Shown piece after piece: positions 1 to 9,394 of a DNA stretch of 64,000 nucleotides. The stretch spans positions 1-64,000 of the forward strand of contig NZ_FNIA01000009.1 of assembly GCF_900103505.1 (NCBI RefSeq). The letters run 5' to 3'. The translations under genes were made by a program, and so were the position numbers. Every line of letters begins with the position of its first letter. Positions within the stretch are counted from its first letter, which is position 1. The notes under the pieces are model-generated. The model made no database searches, had not been told where the DNA came from, and was given only the letters and a program-made list of their open reading frames with translations. Source of the DNA: Haloarchaeobius iranensis. GTDB lineage: Archaea > Halobacteriota > Halobacteria > Halobacteriales > Natrialbaceae.

Positions 1-303
1 GCAGGCGACCTGCGGAGCCTCGCCGCCGACAAGGGCTACGACGATATGGGTTTCCGCGAGGAGCTTCGCGCAGAAGGCGTTCGACCGCTGATCAAGCATC
101 GCGTCTTCGCACCGTACGACCACGCGCACAACGCCCGGATCGACGATGACCTCTACAACCAGCGGTCGGTGTGTGAGACCGTGAATTCGGTGATTAAGCG
201 CTCGTACGGCTCCGCCGTCCGAGCGCGAGCGTGGTATCGCCAGTTTCGTGAAATTGTGCTCGCCGCCGCAGTCTACAACGTCGAACAAGCCGTGAAACAG
301 TGA
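1..303 (+). CDS. Transposase, C-terminal part (IS5-like DDE family), cut by the window edge
   Basis: The frame is open from base 1, so only about the last 100 residues are visible. They include ADKGYDD, which fits the region around the second catalytic Asp, and RSVCETVNSVIKRSYG, which fits the final catalytic-Glu block of IS5/IS4-type DDE transposases (R-x(2-3)-E-x(6)-K). The reading frame is intact to a TGA at 301-303, so nothing here shows the transposase to be dead. Its role would be to cut and join the ends of its own element. The exact IS subgroup cannot be told from this fragment. Confidence 0.75.
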   Translation, partial: AGDLRSLAADKGYDDMGFREELRAEGVRPLIKHRVFAPYDHAHNARIDDDLYNQRSVCETVNSVIKRSYGSAVRARAWYRQFREIVLAAAVYNVEQAVKQ

Positions 304-330
304 ATCCCGTCGCCCTCTGCGGATTCAATG
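1..330 (+). mobile_element. Right-hand part of an IS5-type insertion sequence
   Basis: The window opens inside a transposase gene that ends at 303. The element probably ends near 325-330, because the minus-strand gene starting at 808 reads as typical host protein down to about 330 and then runs into sequence antisense to the transposase. The left end, terminal repeat and target duplication lie outside the window, so the exact boundary is inferred from the change in coding character rather than from a visible inverted repeat. Confidence 0.6.
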
Positions 331-808
331 AAGCCGAGTCGAAGTCGTCGTGGCCGTGCGGGAGCGGACCGTCGTGGTCGGCGAATCGCGCGGCGAGATG
401 GTCGTAGTAGTCGGTGTCCTCCCAGACGAGCCCCTTCTCGAAGCGCTGGACGAGCCCGCGGTACCGCGGAAGGTCGCCGACCGCGTGGCGGTTCGCGGGC
501 CGGTCCCAGTCGCCGCCCTGCACCCGGCCGAGCCCCCAGGGGAGCTCCACGTCGTCGACGTAGTGGGTGACCACGGTCGGGTCGACCGCGATGGTCGCCC
601 ACGGCTCGGTCGGCACGCCGTACCGGAGGCGGTTGTGGATGCCCCAGAGCCGCGTGTACCACTCGAACTGCGTCGCGAGCGGCACCGGCTGGCGGGCGAG
701 CGCGAGCCGTCGGAACCGCTCAGCGATGGCGGGACGGACCGACCGGGCGAGGGACGCAGGGGACCCCTGCCGGAGAACTGTGGGCGTGAGATAGTCGCGG
801 GGCGACAT
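328..808 (-). pseudogene. Haloarchaeal conserved protein truncated by the insertion sequence
   Basis: Reading from an ATG at 808, about 160 residues look like a genuine acidic haloarchaeal protein, with FEWYTRLWGIHNRLRYG and a WGLGRVQGGDWDRP segment. Proteins with a GGDWD motif of this kind occur in haloarchaea but have no function known to me. After GHDDFDSAS the frame continues into the insertion sequence, giving an Arg-rich tail (to 194) that is antisense to the transposase. The original C-terminus is therefore lost or lies beyond the left edge. The gene starts only a few bases past the stop of the acetyltransferase gene at 815, so the two probably shared a transcript. I infer loss of function but cannot exclude a working truncated protein. 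Confidence 0.6.
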
Positions 809-814
809 GGACTC

Positions 815-1321
815 TCAGCCGGGGGACTTCTCGTACTCGTACCGTTCGGTATCGAACTGCTCGTCGGTGGCGGTCCGTCGGTCGCCGAAGCCGACCGACT
901 CGTAGAACCGGACCCCGACGTCGTTCTCGGCGAACACGGAGACCCGCAGGCGGTCGAAGCCACGGTCACGGAACACCGCTTCCAGCCGGTCCAGCAACGC
1001 GCGACCGACGCCGTCGCCCCAGTAGTCGGGGTGGACGTAGATGCGGTAGAGGTGGGCCACGTCCGCCTCGTCGTCGTCCGGGACCCCCTCGACGAAGCCG
1101 ACGACCGCGTCGTCGACCGCGGCGACGAGGAACGGCCGAGCATCGGGCTCGATGTCGTCCGCGACGAGCCGGTCCGGGTCGTACCAGTTCACGATGATGT
1201 CGTCGACGACCCCTGGCCCGAGGATGTCGTCGTAGACGGCGTGACAGGCGGCGTCGGCGACGCGCTGGACGGCGCGGGCGTCGTCGCCCCCGGCCCCGCG
1301 CACGGAGAGCGAGTCATGCAT
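815..1321 (-). CDS. GNAT-family N-acetyltransferase
   Basis: 168 residues covering one complete GNAT fold. The acetyl-CoA-binding block reads [24 protein letters not shown] (listed in two parts: [16 protein letters not shown] then RALLD), with the pyrophosphate-binding D-G-V-G-R-A. The closing motif is [14 protein letters not shown]. An upstream in-frame ATG at 1483 exists, but the added residues are poor in acidic residues and overlap the pyrG promoter, so ATG 1321 was chosen. It is divergent from pyrG. The substrate cannot be predicted; family members acetylate small molecules, antibiotics or protein N-termini. Confidence 0.8.
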   Translation of the reverse strand: MHDSLSVRGAGGDDARAVQRVADAACHAVYDDILGPGVVDDIIVNWYDPDRLVADDIEPDARPFLVAAVDDAVVGFVEGVPDDDEADVAHLYRIYVHPDYWGDGVGRALLDRLEAVFRDRGFDRLRVSVFAENDVGVRFYESVGFGDRRTATDEQFDTERYEYEKSPG

Positions 1322-1446
1322 GCGTCGTCGATTCGATGGGGGACGGGAAAGGTTTGGGGCGGGGTGGCACGCCGCCCAGACGACAGCCGTTCGCACGCGT
1401 GGCCGCCCTCCGAAATCGTTTTCATCCGCCCCCGCGCACCATCGGT

Positions 1447-3132
1447 ATGCCGACCGATTCCGAAACGGGGTACGACCCCACACTCGGGAACAAATTCATC
1501 TTCGTGACGGGCGGCGTGATGTCCGGGCTGGGCAAGGGTATCACGGCCGCGAGCACAGGCAGACTACTGAAGAACGCGGGGTTCGACGTGACCGCGGTCA
1601 AGATCGACCCGTATCTGAACGTCGACGCCGGGACGATGAACCCCTACCAGCACGGTGAGGTGTACGTCCTGAAAGACGGCGGCGAGGTCGACCTCGACCT
1701 GGGGAACTACGAGCGGTTCCTCGACGAGGACATGACGTTCGACCACAACGTCACGACGGGCAAGACGTACAAGCACGTCATCGAGAAGGAGCGCGCGGGC
1801 GACTACCTCGGCAAGACGGTGCAGATCATCCCGCACGTCACCGACGACATCAAGCGACGGGTGCGCGAGGCCGCCGAGGGCACCGACGTCTGCATCGTCG
1901 AGGTCGGGGGCACCGTCGGCGACATCGAGGGGATGCCCTATCTGGAGGCGCTGCGCCAGTTCGCCCACGAGGAGGACGAGGAGGACTTCCTCCTGACCCA
2001 CGTCACGCTGGTGCCGTACTCGAAGAACGGCGAGCAGAAGACCAAGCCGACCCAGCACTCGGTCAAGGAGCTGCGCAGCATCGGCCTCCAGCCCGACGTG
2101 CTGGTCGGTCGCTGCAGCGAACGACTGGACCCGGAGACGAAGAAGAAGATCGCGCTGTTCTGTGACGTGCCGACCGATGCGGTGTTCTCGAACCCGGACG
2201 TCGAGGACATCTACCACGTCCCGCTGGTCGTCGAGGAGGAGGGCCTCGACGCCTACGTGATGGACCGACTCAACCTCGACGCGAAGGCGCTGCCCGAAGC
2301 GAAGCGCGAGAACACCTGGCGGGAGCTCGTCACCCGCGAGCGCGAGGGCAAGGTCGACGTCGCCCTCGTCGGCAAGTACGACCTCGAGGACGCGTACATG
2401 AGCGTCAACGAGTCGCTGAAACACGCCGGCCTCGCGAAGGGCGTCGACGTGAACGTCGTCTGGGTCGACTCCGACGAGATGGTCAACGACGACACCGACG
2501 GCACCCACCGCGAACGGCTGGAGTCCGCCGACGGCATCGTCGTCCCCGGCGGCTTCGGCTCCCGTGGTACGGAGGGGAAGATTCACGCCATCCAGTACGC
2601 CCGCGAGCACGACGTGCCGTTCCTCGGGCTCTGTCTCGGCTTCCAGATGGCCGTCGTCGAGGTCGCCCGCGACGTGCTCGGCTACGAGGACGCCCACAGC
2701 GCCGAGATGGACCCGGAGACGACGAACCCCGTCATCGACATCCTGCCCGAGCAGTACGAGGTCTCGGACATGGGCGGGACGATGCGGCTCGGCGCACACC
2801 AGACCGACATCACCCCCGGCACGCTCGCCGAGGAGGTGTACGACGCGTCGGCCTGCACGGAACGCCACCGGCACCGCTACGAGGTCAACCCCGAGTACTT
2901 CGAGGACTTCGCCGAGACGCCGCTCGTCTTCTCCGGTCGCGCGGGCAACCGCATGGAGATACTGGAGTACGAGGACCACCCGTACTTCCTCGGCACGCAG
3001 TTCCACCCCGAGTTCCGCTCCCGGCCCGGCCGGGCGTCGCCGCCGTTCGTCGGCCTGCTCGAGGCCGTGATGGACCGCGCCGGAGTCGAGGGTGCGGACA
3101 ACGGTGTCGACGGTGAGGAGGTGACCGCCTGA
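1447..3132 (+). CDS. pyrG: CTP synthase (glutamine-hydrolysing)
   Basis: 561 residues. It makes CTP from UTP, ATP and glutamine, the last step of de novo pyrimidine nucleotide synthesis. The N-terminal synthetase domain starts [16 protein letters not shown] (ATP loop) and continues with [20 protein letters not shown]. The C-terminal class I glutamine amidotransferase has GLCLGFQMA, whose Cys is the nucleophile, and FHPEFRSRP, which supplies the His-Glu pair. Family length is usually 530-550, so the protein is complete with a short acidic tail. The start at 1447 lies about 28 bases after a TATA-like cgttttcat, fitting a leaderless mRNA; longer in-frame extensions upstream are not protein-like. 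The stop overlaps the guaA start by one base, so the two are translationally coupled. Confidence 0.97.
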   Translation: MPTDSETGYDPTLGNKFIFVTGGVMSGLGKGITAASTGRLLKNAGFDVTAVKIDPYLNVDAGTMNPYQHGEVYVLKDGGEVDLDLGNYERFLDEDMTFDHNVTTGKTYKHVIEKERAGDYLGKTVQIIPHVTDDIKRRVREAAEGTDVCIVEVGGTVGDIEGMPYLEALRQFAHEEDEEDFLLTHVTLVPYSKNGEQKTKPTQHSVKELRSIGLQPDVLVGRCSERLDPETKKKIALFCDVPTDAVFSNPDVEDIYHVPLVVEEEGLDAYVMDRLNLDAKALPEAKRENTWRELVTREREGKVDVALVGKYDLEDAYMSVNESLKHAGLAKGVDVNVVWVDSDEMVNDDTDGTHRERLESADGIVVPGGFGSRGTEGKIHAIQYAREHDVPFLGLCLGFQMAVVEVARDVLGYEDAHSAEMDPETTNPVIDILPEQYEVSDMGGTMRLGAHQTDITPGTLAEEVYDASACTERHRHRYEVNPEYFEDFAETPLVFSGRAGNRMEILEYEDHPYFLGTQFHPEFRSRPGRASPPFVGLLEAVMDRAGVEGADNGVDGEEVTA

Positions 3133-4049
3133 TGGTGGACGTCGACGAGTTCATCGACGAGAAGGTCACCGAAATCGCCGAGGCGGTCGGCGACGCCAAC
3201 GCCGTCATCGCGCTCTCCGGCGGGGTCGACTCCTCGACCGCCGCCGCGCTCGCCTACGAGGCCATCGGCGACCAGCTCACCCCGGTGTACGTCGACACCG
3301 GGCTTATGCGCAAGGGCGAGACCGAGGAGATCCGCGAGACGTTCGACTACATGGACTCGCTCCGCATCGTCGACGCACGCGAGCGGTTCCTCGACGAACT
3401 CGAGGGCGTGACCGACCCCGAGGAGAAGCGCCACGTCATCGGCGAGCAGTTCATCCGCGAGTTCGAGACGGTCGCGAGGGACGTGGACGCGGATTACCTC
3501 GTGCAGGGCACCATCTACCCGGACCGCATCGAGAGCGAGGGCACCATAAAGTCCCACCACAACGTCGGCGGGCTCCCCGAGGTCGTCGACTTCGAGGGCA
3601 TCGTCGAGCCGATGCGCGACCTCTACAAGGACGAGGTCCGCGAGGTCGCCCGCGCGCTCGACCTGGACGAGCTCGTCTCCGAACGGATGCCGTTCCCCGG
3701 CCCCGGGCTCGCCGTCCGCATCATCGGCGAGGTCACCGAGGAGAAGCTCGACGTCGCCCGCATGGCCAACCACGTCGTCGAGGAGGAGCTGGCGGAGCAC
3801 GAGCCCTGGCAGGCGCTCGCGGCCGTCCTCGGCAAGGCCACCGGCGTCAAGGGCGACAACCGCGTCCACGGCTGGGTCGTCGCCGTCCGCTCGGTCGAGT
3901 CCCGCGACGGCATGACCGCCCGTGCGCAGGAGGTCGACTGGGACACGCTCCAGCGCATCCAGTCCCGCATCACCGCCGGCCACGACAACGTCTCCCGGGT
4001 CGTCTACGACGTGACCCACAAGCCGCCGGCGACCATCGAGTACGAGTAA
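3132..4049 (+). CDS. guaA: GMP synthase, ATP-pyrophosphatase subunit B
   Basis: 305 residues. It converts XMP to GMP using ammonia supplied by a separate glutaminase subunit, the usual archaeal split form of GMP synthase. The ATP-PPase P-loop [12 protein letters not shown] is near residue 28. The C-terminal dimerisation domain contains [15 protein letters not shown] and ends in a conserved [13 protein letters not shown]. No glutaminase domain is present, and the partner subunit is not in this window. The gene overlaps pyrG by one base (TGATG), so CTP and GMP synthesis share one transcript. Confidence 0.95.
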   Translation: MVDVDEFIDEKVTEIAEAVGDANAVIALSGGVDSSTAAALAYEAIGDQLTPVYVDTGLMRKGETEEIRETFDYMDSLRIVDARERFLDELEGVTDPEEKRHVIGEQFIREFETVARDVDADYLVQGTIYPDRIESEGTIKSHHNVGGLPEVVDFEGIVEPMRDLYKDEVREVARALDLDELVSERMPFPGPGLAVRIIGEVTEEKLDVARMANHVVEEELAEHEPWQALAAVLGKATGVKGDNRVHGWVVAVRSVESRDGMTARAQEVDWDTLQRIQSRITAGHDNVSRVVYDVTHKPPATIEYE

Positions 4050-4121
4050 CCCGCTCGCGGCTGTTCGACGTCTCCTCGTTTTCGCCGTCGGCTGTCACAG
4101 CGCCCAGTCGCGCCCGACCGG

Positions 4122-5543
4122 TCACTGCGCGGCCAGCCAGGCGTCGAGGTCGGTGACGACCTCGGCGGCGACGTTGTTCGGTTCGTAGTACTTCGCGAGG
4201 CTGGACGGGCCGGAGCCGGCGAACAGCAGGTGGTCGAGCGACGGGTAGCTGTGGTAGGTGCCGCGGTCGCCGATGGCGGTCTCCCAGTCCTCGATATCCG
4301 AGGGCGGCACTTGGAAGTCGCGCTCGCCCTGCTGGACGATGGCGGGGATGTCGAGGTCGGCGGCGACGGCGGTCTGGTCGTACGCGCGGAGGCTGGCCCA
4401 GAAGCTCCCGTCGTAGCCGAGGACGTCCTCGTCCTCGGAGAACTCCCCGTTCGAGATGCGCTCGACCTGGGCCGCGATGTCGTCGATGCGGCGCTGCTCG
4501 GCGTCGCTTATCTCGCCGTCGAGCCCGAAGATGTGCCGGTTCTGCATCGGGAGCAGCTCCCAGAGCTTCCCGGCGGGGGCTGCCAGGAGCGCCATCCCGT
4601 CGGCGCCGGACCGCCGGGCGATGCGCGGCGCGGCGAGGCCGCCCTGGCTGTGGCCGGCGACGTGGACCGCGGAGACGCGCTCCTCCTCGCGGAGCCGTTC
4701 GACGGCGGTGACGGCGTCGTCGACGGTCACGTCGTCGATGGTCACGTCGTCGGTGGCGCTCACGTCGCAGGCGTAGGTGCGCTTGTCGTATCGGAGGACT
4801 GCGTACCCCCGCGTGGCGAGGCCGTGGGCGAGGTCGCGGAAGATCTTGTTCGGGCCGACGGTCACGTCGCGGTCGTTCGGGCCGCTGCCGTGGACGAGGA
4901 CTACGCCCGGCACCGGCTCGTCGCCGGTCGGCAGCGAGAGCGTCGCGCCGAGGTCGCAGGCCGGGGAGGGGAGGGTGAGCTCGGTCTCGTCGAACGCCGA
5001 CTCGTCGACGTAGTCCGGCGAGCTGTACTCACCCTGTGGCGGCTGGATGAACAGGCTGTTCGGCTCGCCGCTGGCGTCGAAGCCCCAGCGGAAGTTCAGG
5101 ACGCCGCCCTCGAACGTGGCTTCGACCACGACGACGTGGCTCCCGTCGTCGTTCGCGGTGTGGGTGACGTTCGCGACGGCCCGGAACGTGCCACGGTCGC
5201 CGGTGGCCTGCTGCCAGGCTCCTTCGAGGCGCTCGGGGGTGAGTACCTCGGCGGCCTCGTCGGTGAAGGCGTTCGAGACGCGCTCGAACTCGCCGTCGGC
5301 GAGCGCGACGGTCAGCTCGCGCGCCTCGGTCCGGAGCGCGGCCGGGTCGACGGTCCCCTCGGCGGTCGTCTCCTCGCGCGTGGTCTGCTCCTCGGTCGCC
5401 GTGGGTGTCCTCGTCGCGGTCGGCGTCGCCGTCGGGGTCGGTGTCTCGGTGGCGGCACCGTCGTCGCTCGAACAGCCGGAGAGGGCGGTCGCCGCCGTGG
5501 CCGACAGCGCGGCCAGGAGGCGACGGCGGGTGGGCGTATCCAT
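4122..5543 (-). CDS. Tat-exported lipoprotein: DUF3887-like domain plus alpha/beta hydrolase
   Basis: 473 residues. The N-terminus TPTRRRLLAALSATA is a twin-arginine signal and LSGC (Cys24) is a lipobox, so the protein should be lipid-anchored outside the cell. A Thr/Pro-rich linker (about residues 31-62) is followed by a DUF3887-like domain (about 65-170) and then an alpha/beta hydrolase. That domain shows VHGSG (217-221, oxyanion region), the nucleophile elbow GHSQGG with Ser299, a late acidic residue in GERDFQVPP and His in SLDHLLF. It is probably an esterase or peptidase, substrate unknown. It is convergent with guaA; the start at 5543 is set by the signal peptide. Confidence 0.85.
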   Translation of the reverse strand: MDTPTRRRLLAALSATAATALSGCSSDDGAATETPTPTATPTATRTPTATEEQTTREETTAEGTVDPAALRTEARELTVALADGEFERVSNAFTDEAAEVLTPERLEGAWQQATGDRGTFRAVANVTHTANDDGSHVVVVEATFEGGVLNFRWGFDASGEPNSLFIQPPQGEYSSPDYVDESAFDETELTLPSPACDLGATLSLPTGDEPVPGVVLVHGSGPNDRDVTVGPNKIFRDLAHGLATRGYAVLRYDKRTYACDVSATDDVTIDDVTVDDAVTAVERLREEERVSAVHVAGHSQGGLAAPRIARRSGADGMALLAAPAGKLWELLPMQNRHIFGLDGEISDAEQRRIDDIAAQVERISNGEFSEDEDVLGYDGSFWASLRAYDQTAVAADLDIPAIVQQGERDFQVPPSDIEDWETAIGDRGTYHSYPSLDHLLFAGSGPSSLAKYYEPNNVAAEVVTDLDAWLAAQ

Positions 5544-5609
5544 ACTTCCATCTTCCCCGGAGAGAACAAAAGGCTGTGGCGAAGCGATCTTCGAGAAGAA
5601 ACCTGACAG

Positions 5610-7025
5610 TTAGTCGTCGCCGGTCGCGCGCTCGACGATACGGTCGGCCGCGGCGCTCGCGTCGTGCGTGCCCACTGGCGGGCGGTTCACCTCGGCGGCC
5701 CTGCTCTCGTCGAGGTCCGGAATCTCGACGTTGCGCTCGCGCTCGCTGCCGTCGCGGGCGTCCTGGTCGATGCGCATCGAGCAGAACTCCGCGCCGCACA
5801 TCGAGCAGAACCGGGCGTCCTTGTAGTTGTCACCCGGCAGGCTCTGGTCGTGGAACTCCCGGGCGCGCTCGGGGTCGAGCGCGAGGTCGAACTGCTCCCG
5901 CCAGTCGAACTCGTAGCGGGCCGACGAGAGCGCGTCGTCCCAATCGCGCGCGCCGGGGCGGTCGTTCGCGATGTCGGCCGAGTGGGCGGCGATGCGGTAC
6001 GCCGCCAGTCCGTCCTTCACGTCCTTCTCCTCGGGCAGTCCGAGGTGCTCCTTCGGGGTGACGTAGCAGAGCATCGCGGCCCCCGCCTCCGCGGCCATCG
6101 CCGCCCCGATGGCGCTCGTGATGTGGTCGTAGCCCGGCGCGATGTCGGTGACGAGCGGGCCGAGCACGTAGAAGGGTGCGCCGTCGCAGACCTCCTGCTG
6201 GCGCTCGACGTTCTCGGCCACCTTGTGCATCGGCACGTGACCTGGTCCCTCCACCATCACCTGGACGTCGTGGTCCCAGGCGACCCTGGTCAGCTCCCCG
6301 AGAGTGTCGAGCTCGGCGTACTGCGCCTCGTCGCAGGCGTCGGCGACCGAGCCCGGTCGGAGGCTGTCCCCCAGGCTGAACGTCACGTCGTGCTCGGCGA
6401 ATATCTCGCAGATCTCCTCGAAGTGCGTGAAGAGGGGGTTCTGTTCGCCGTTGGCTTCCATCCACGACGCCAGGATGGAGCCGCCACGGGAGACGATGCC
6501 CGTCACGCGCCCGTCGGTCAGCGGGAGGTGCTCCATCAGGATGCCGGCGTGGATGGTCATGTAGTCGACACCCTGCTCGGCCTGCTTCTCGATGACCGAG
6601 AGCAGTATCTCGGGCGTGATGTCCTCGGGCGAGCCCGCCTGCTTCAGCGCCCCGTACAGCGGGACGGTCCCGATGGGCACCGGCGAGCGCTCGACGTTGT
6701 CCTCGCGGATGCGGTCGAGGTCCTCGCCGGTCGAGAGGTCCATCACCGTGTCCGCGCCGTGGCTCACCGCGACGTGGAGCTTTCGCCGCTCTTCCTCGAT
6801 GCTGCTCGTGGTGTCGCTGTTGCCGATGTTCGCGTTGACCTTCGTCGAGAACTCCCGGCCGATGATCATCGGGTCGAGCGAGTCGTGGTGGACGTTCGCC
6901 GGAATCACGGCCTGCCCCGCCGCGACCTGCTGGCGGACGAACTCCGACTCGACGCCCTCTCGCTCGGCCACGCGCTGCATCGCCGGTGTGACGACTCCGT
7001 TCCGCGCTTTCCGTATCTGCGTCAT
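5610..7025 (-). CDS. thiC: Phosphomethylpyrimidine synthase ThiC
   Basis: 471 residues. It rearranges 5-aminoimidazole ribotide into hydroxymethylpyrimidine phosphate for thiamine synthesis, using a radical-SAM [4Fe-4S] cluster. The cluster motif CSMCGAEFC (CX2CX4C) is near residue 405-415, and the family blocks [10 protein letters not shown] and YYVLGPL-like [18 protein letters not shown] are present. Length matches archaeal ThiC. ATG 7025 lies 25-31 bases after a TATA-like gttataac, so the mRNA is probably leaderless. The same stretch holds two 8-base direct repeats (see the next entry), suggesting thiamine-linked control. No other thiamine gene is nearby. Confidence 0.96.
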   Translation of the reverse strand: MTQIRKARNGVVTPAMQRVAEREGVESEFVRQQVAAGQAVIPANVHHDSLDPMIIGREFSTKVNANIGNSDTTSSIEEERRKLHVAVSHGADTVMDLSTGEDLDRIREDNVERSPVPIGTVPLYGALKQAGSPEDITPEILLSVIEKQAEQGVDYMTIHAGILMEHLPLTDGRVTGIVSRGGSILASWMEANGEQNPLFTHFEEICEIFAEHDVTFSLGDSLRPGSVADACDEAQYAELDTLGELTRVAWDHDVQVMVEGPGHVPMHKVAENVERQQEVCDGAPFYVLGPLVTDIAPGYDHITSAIGAAMAAEAGAAMLCYVTPKEHLGLPEEKDVKDGLAAYRIAAHSADIANDRPGARDWDDALSSARYEFDWREQFDLALDPERAREFHDQSLPGDNYKDARFCSMCGAEFCSMRIDQDARDGSERERNVEIPDLDESRAAEVNRPPVGTHDASAAADRIVERATGDD

Positions 7026-7028
7026 CGA

Positions 7029-7056
7029 CTACTAGGTAATACTACTAGGTTATAAC
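7029..7056 (-). promoter_or_regulatory. thiC promoter with tandem operator-like repeats
   Basis: On the minus strand, CCTAGTAG occurs twice (7049-7042 and 7036-7029), 13 bases apart, between the TATA-like gttataac (about 7049-7056) and the thiC start at 7025. Repeats placed between TATA box and start codon would let a bound protein block transcription. Haloarchaea control thiamine genes with ThiR-type repressors, so such a factor is a reasonable candidate; the link is inference. The TATA-like sequence is nearly symmetric and could also serve the divergent gene starting at 7102. Confidence 0.55.
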
Positions 7057-7101
7057 TCTATGGTCCGACAGCGTTTTCGCCCGACCGGGCGGACGGCCAG
7101 T

Positions 7102-7542
7102 ATGGCCGACGCAGACGAGTCCCCGACGTACGACCTCCGCGAGGGCCCACCCTCCCCCGAACGGTTCGTCGAACTCCGCGACACGGCCGGGATGAGCCAC
7201 CGGACCATCGAGGCGGCCCGCGAGGGAGTGCCGAACAGCTACTACGCGGTGCGGGTCGTCGCGGCGACGGACGACGCCGAGCCTGTCGTCGGGATGGGGC
7301 GCGTCGTCGGCGACGGTGGCACGGTCTTCCAGCTCACCGACATCGTGGTCCACCCCGACCATCAGGGGCGAGGCCTCGGCACCGAGATAACCGACGCGCT
7401 CGTTACACACCTCCGCGAGACCGCGCCCGAATCGGCCTACGTGAACCTCATGGCGGACGTCGAGGGGTTCTACGAACGCTGGGGCTTCGAGTACACGGCC
7501 CCCGATTCGCAAGGGATGTTCATCCGCATCGGCGAGGAGTGA
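7102..7542 (+). CDS. GNAT-family N-acetyltransferase
   Basis: 146 residues, one GNAT domain. The acetyl-CoA-binding block is LTDIVVHPDHQGRGLGTEI, and the end of the fold is VEGFYERWGFEYT, near residues 117-129. An ATG at 7060 in the same frame would sit almost on top of the shared TATA-like element at 7050-7057. A transcript from that element would begin near 7080, so ATG 7102 is the likely start. The gene is divergent from thiC. Substrate unknown. Confidence 0.82.
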   Translation: MADADESPTYDLREGPPSPERFVELRDTAGMSHRTIEAAREGVPNSYYAVRVVAATDDAEPVVGMGRVVGDGGTVFQLTDIVVHPDHQGRGLGTEITDALVTHLRETAPESAYVNLMADVEGFYERWGFEYTAPDSQGMFIRIGEE

Positions 7543-7551
7543 CAGCGGCGA

Positions 7552-7570
7552 GTTCACTGATAGTGTAAAC
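7552..7570. promoter_or_regulatory. Copy 1 of a 19-base inverted-repeat motif
   Basis: GTTCACTGATAGTGTAAAC, arms GTTCACT and TGTAAAC around a 5-base spacer. It lies just after the acetyltransferase stop and about 110 bases before the PhzF gene. Related 19-mers occur at 22790-22808 and 57711-57729. The last 14 bases plus TCCCG-type flank are shared almost exactly with the third copy. No TATA box is inside it, so it reads best as a protein-binding site; the regulator is unknown. Confidence 0.45.
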
Positions 7571-7680
7571 TCCCGGCCGGGTCCGGGGCTGTGAGCGGGC
7601 CGGCGGCAGGCCCGGCGAATCGCCGGCCCCCACGACGGGTGGACGCCAGTTTCATACCGCCCCCGGCCCTCGTCGCGGCC

Positions 7681-8580
7681 ATGGACACCTATCGCGCGTT
7701 GCAGGTCGACGCGTTCACCGACGAGCCGCTCTCGGGCAACCCGGCGGGGGTCGTCCCGGACGCGGACGGGCTGGAGCCGGACCGGATGCAGGCTGTCGCG
7801 GCGGAGCTGGCGGTCTCCGAGACGGCGTTCGTCCACCCGAGCGGCAGCGCCGACTTCAGGCTGCGGTACTTCACGCCGACGACCGAGGTCGACCTCTGTG
7901 GGCACGCGACCGTGGCGACGTTCGGCCATCTCTCCGAGGACGGCGTCGTCGACCCGGGGACGTACACCGTCGAGACGAACGTGGGCGTGCTCGACGTGAC
8001 CGTCGAGGACGACGGGACGGTGTGGCTGGACCAGGACACGCCGACCGTCGTGGAGGTCGACCTGTCCTACGAGCGGGTGGCGGACGCGCTCGGCATCGAC
8101 GCCGCGACGCTGCAGGACGTCGGAGCGGACCTCCCGCTGGCCATCGCCGAGGCGGGCGTGCGCTACCTCGTGGTCCCGGTGAACTTCCTCGAGCACCTGG
8201 GCAACGTCGACCCGGACCTCGGCGCGGTCGAGTCGCTGACCGAGGCGGTCGACGCGACGGGGCTGTACGCGTTCACGTTCGACGCCGTCGGCGCCGAGTC
8301 ACAGCTCCATGCGCGGATGTTCGCGCCCGGCGCAGGCATCCCGGAGGACCCGGTCTGTGGCACCGGTGCCGGCGCGGTGACGGCGTATCTGGACCACTAC
8401 GGCGCGTTCGCCGACGAGTTCCCGGACGAGGTCGTGATAGAACAGGGCCACTTCGTCGACCGCCCGGGACAGGTGCGCGCCCGCACCGCGCCGTTGCGCG
8501 TGGGCGGTCGGAGCGTCACCGCCCTCGACGGGTCGCTGGTCGTCCCCGAGGCGGACGAGGACGAGATACTCGAAGCCTAG
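7681..8580 (+). CDS. PhzF-family isomerase/epimerase-like protein
   Basis: 299 residues, the full length of the PhzF / diaminopimelate-epimerase-fold family. Family blocks are QVDAFTDEPLSGNPAGVV at the start, a middle block VDLCGHATVATFG and the late block EDPVCGTGAGAV. Known members include phenazine-pathway PhzF, but most archaeal members have no assigned reaction and none is claimed here. In-frame sequence from 7591 to 7680 is not protein-like, so ATG 7681 is used. Its TAG overlaps the stop of the convergent gene within CTAG at 8577-8580. Confidence 0.85.
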   Translation: MDTYRALQVDAFTDEPLSGNPAGVVPDADGLEPDRMQAVAAELAVSETAFVHPSGSADFRLRYFTPTTEVDLCGHATVATFGHLSEDGVVDPGTYTVETNVGVLDVTVEDDGTVWLDQDTPTVVEVDLSYERVADALGIDAATLQDVGADLPLAIAEAGVRYLVVPVNFLEHLGNVDPDLGAVESLTEAVDATGLYAFTFDAVGAESQLHARMFAPGAGIPEDPVCGTGAGAVTAYLDHYGAFADEFPDEVVIEQGHFVDRPGQVRARTAPLRVGGRSVTALDGSLVVPEADEDEILEA

Positions 8581-9287
8581 GGCAGCGGGTCGTCGTCGTC
8601 CTCTGACTGCTGCTTCCGCCGGGACCGCGTCTCCCTGTCGCCGGCGACGGCGTCGGTCGCCCGTTCGCTACGGCCGTCGTCGTCGTCGTCGTCGGACTGG
8701 GACGAGCGGGACGAGCCACTGCCGCCGGACTGCGAGCGCCCCGACCGGCTGGTGCGTTCACCGCCGGAGCTGCTCGAGGAACGCTGGCTCCCACCCGACG
8801 AGCGGGAACTCCCGCCGCTCGACCGGGTGGTGGTCGACCCGCTGCCAGTGGAGACGCTCGTGCCGGCCGAGGCGGTGTCGCCGCCCGACTCCACCTCGCG
8901 CTCGAGGTCCCTGATGTCCGTTCGCAGGTCATTCTCGACGCTGGAGAGCTGGTCGTTCACCACGTCGAGCACCTCGCTCTTGAGCTGCTCGTCGTCGCCC
9001 CCGTCGTCCTCGGCGGCGATGGCACGGGCCATCGTCCGCGTCAGGGCGACGGACTTGCCGACCTGCCAGACGACGATACCGACCACCGACAGCGCGACGG
9101 TGATGACGGGATTCGCGGCCGCGACGGCGGCGTCGAACTCCGCCGGGAAGTTGACGCGCAGGATGGAGATGGTCTCGCCGAGGCCAAGATAGACACCGAG
9201 GCCCACAATCGCCATCCCGACCCCGAACGACAGCCACGAGAGCAGTCGGTAGTAGCCGACCAGTTTGAACGTCTGCTTGGTATCCAT
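8577..9287 (-). CDS. Two-helix membrane protein with Ser-rich and acidic tail
   Basis: 236 residues from ATG 9287. Two hydrophobic stretches near residues 13-35 and 62-82 should span the membrane. A short acidic, helical region with an EQLKSEVLDVVNDQL-type coil follows. The last 100 residues are almost entirely Ser, Gly, Arg and Asp (many SGGS and SSRSS runs, then DDDDDD and a DDDDP end). That tail is predicted to be disordered and cytoplasmic or external; orientation is not certain. I do not recognise a family. Its stop shares CTAG with phzF. The frame from 9362 adds only Arg-rich residues and was not used. Confidence 0.65.
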   Translation of the reverse strand: MDTKQTFKLVGYYRLLSWLSFGVGMAIVGLGVYLGLGETISILRVNFPAEFDAAVAAANPVITVALSVVGIVVWQVGKSVALTRTMARAIAAEDDGGDDEQLKSEVLDVVNDQLSSVENDLRTDIRDLEREVESGGDTASAGTSVSTGSGSTTTRSSGGSSRSSGGSQRSSSSSGGERTSRSGRSQSGGSGSSRSSQSDDDDDDGRSERATDAVAGDRETRSRRKQQSEDDDDPLP

Positions 9288-9394
9288 GGCCGAAGGGTCA
9301 CGACGACGGACCATAACGCCTACGGCTGTTCGACCCGGAAGCGGGCCGTCGGTTATCCCCACGATTCAAAACAGTCGACCGCGTGGGTCCGGAC

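Noticed and set aside
7026-7060. A thiamine (TPP) riboswitch before thiC
   Set aside because: The start codon lies only 25-31 bases from the TATA-like element, leaving no room for an RNA aptamer; the repeats fit a protein operator better.
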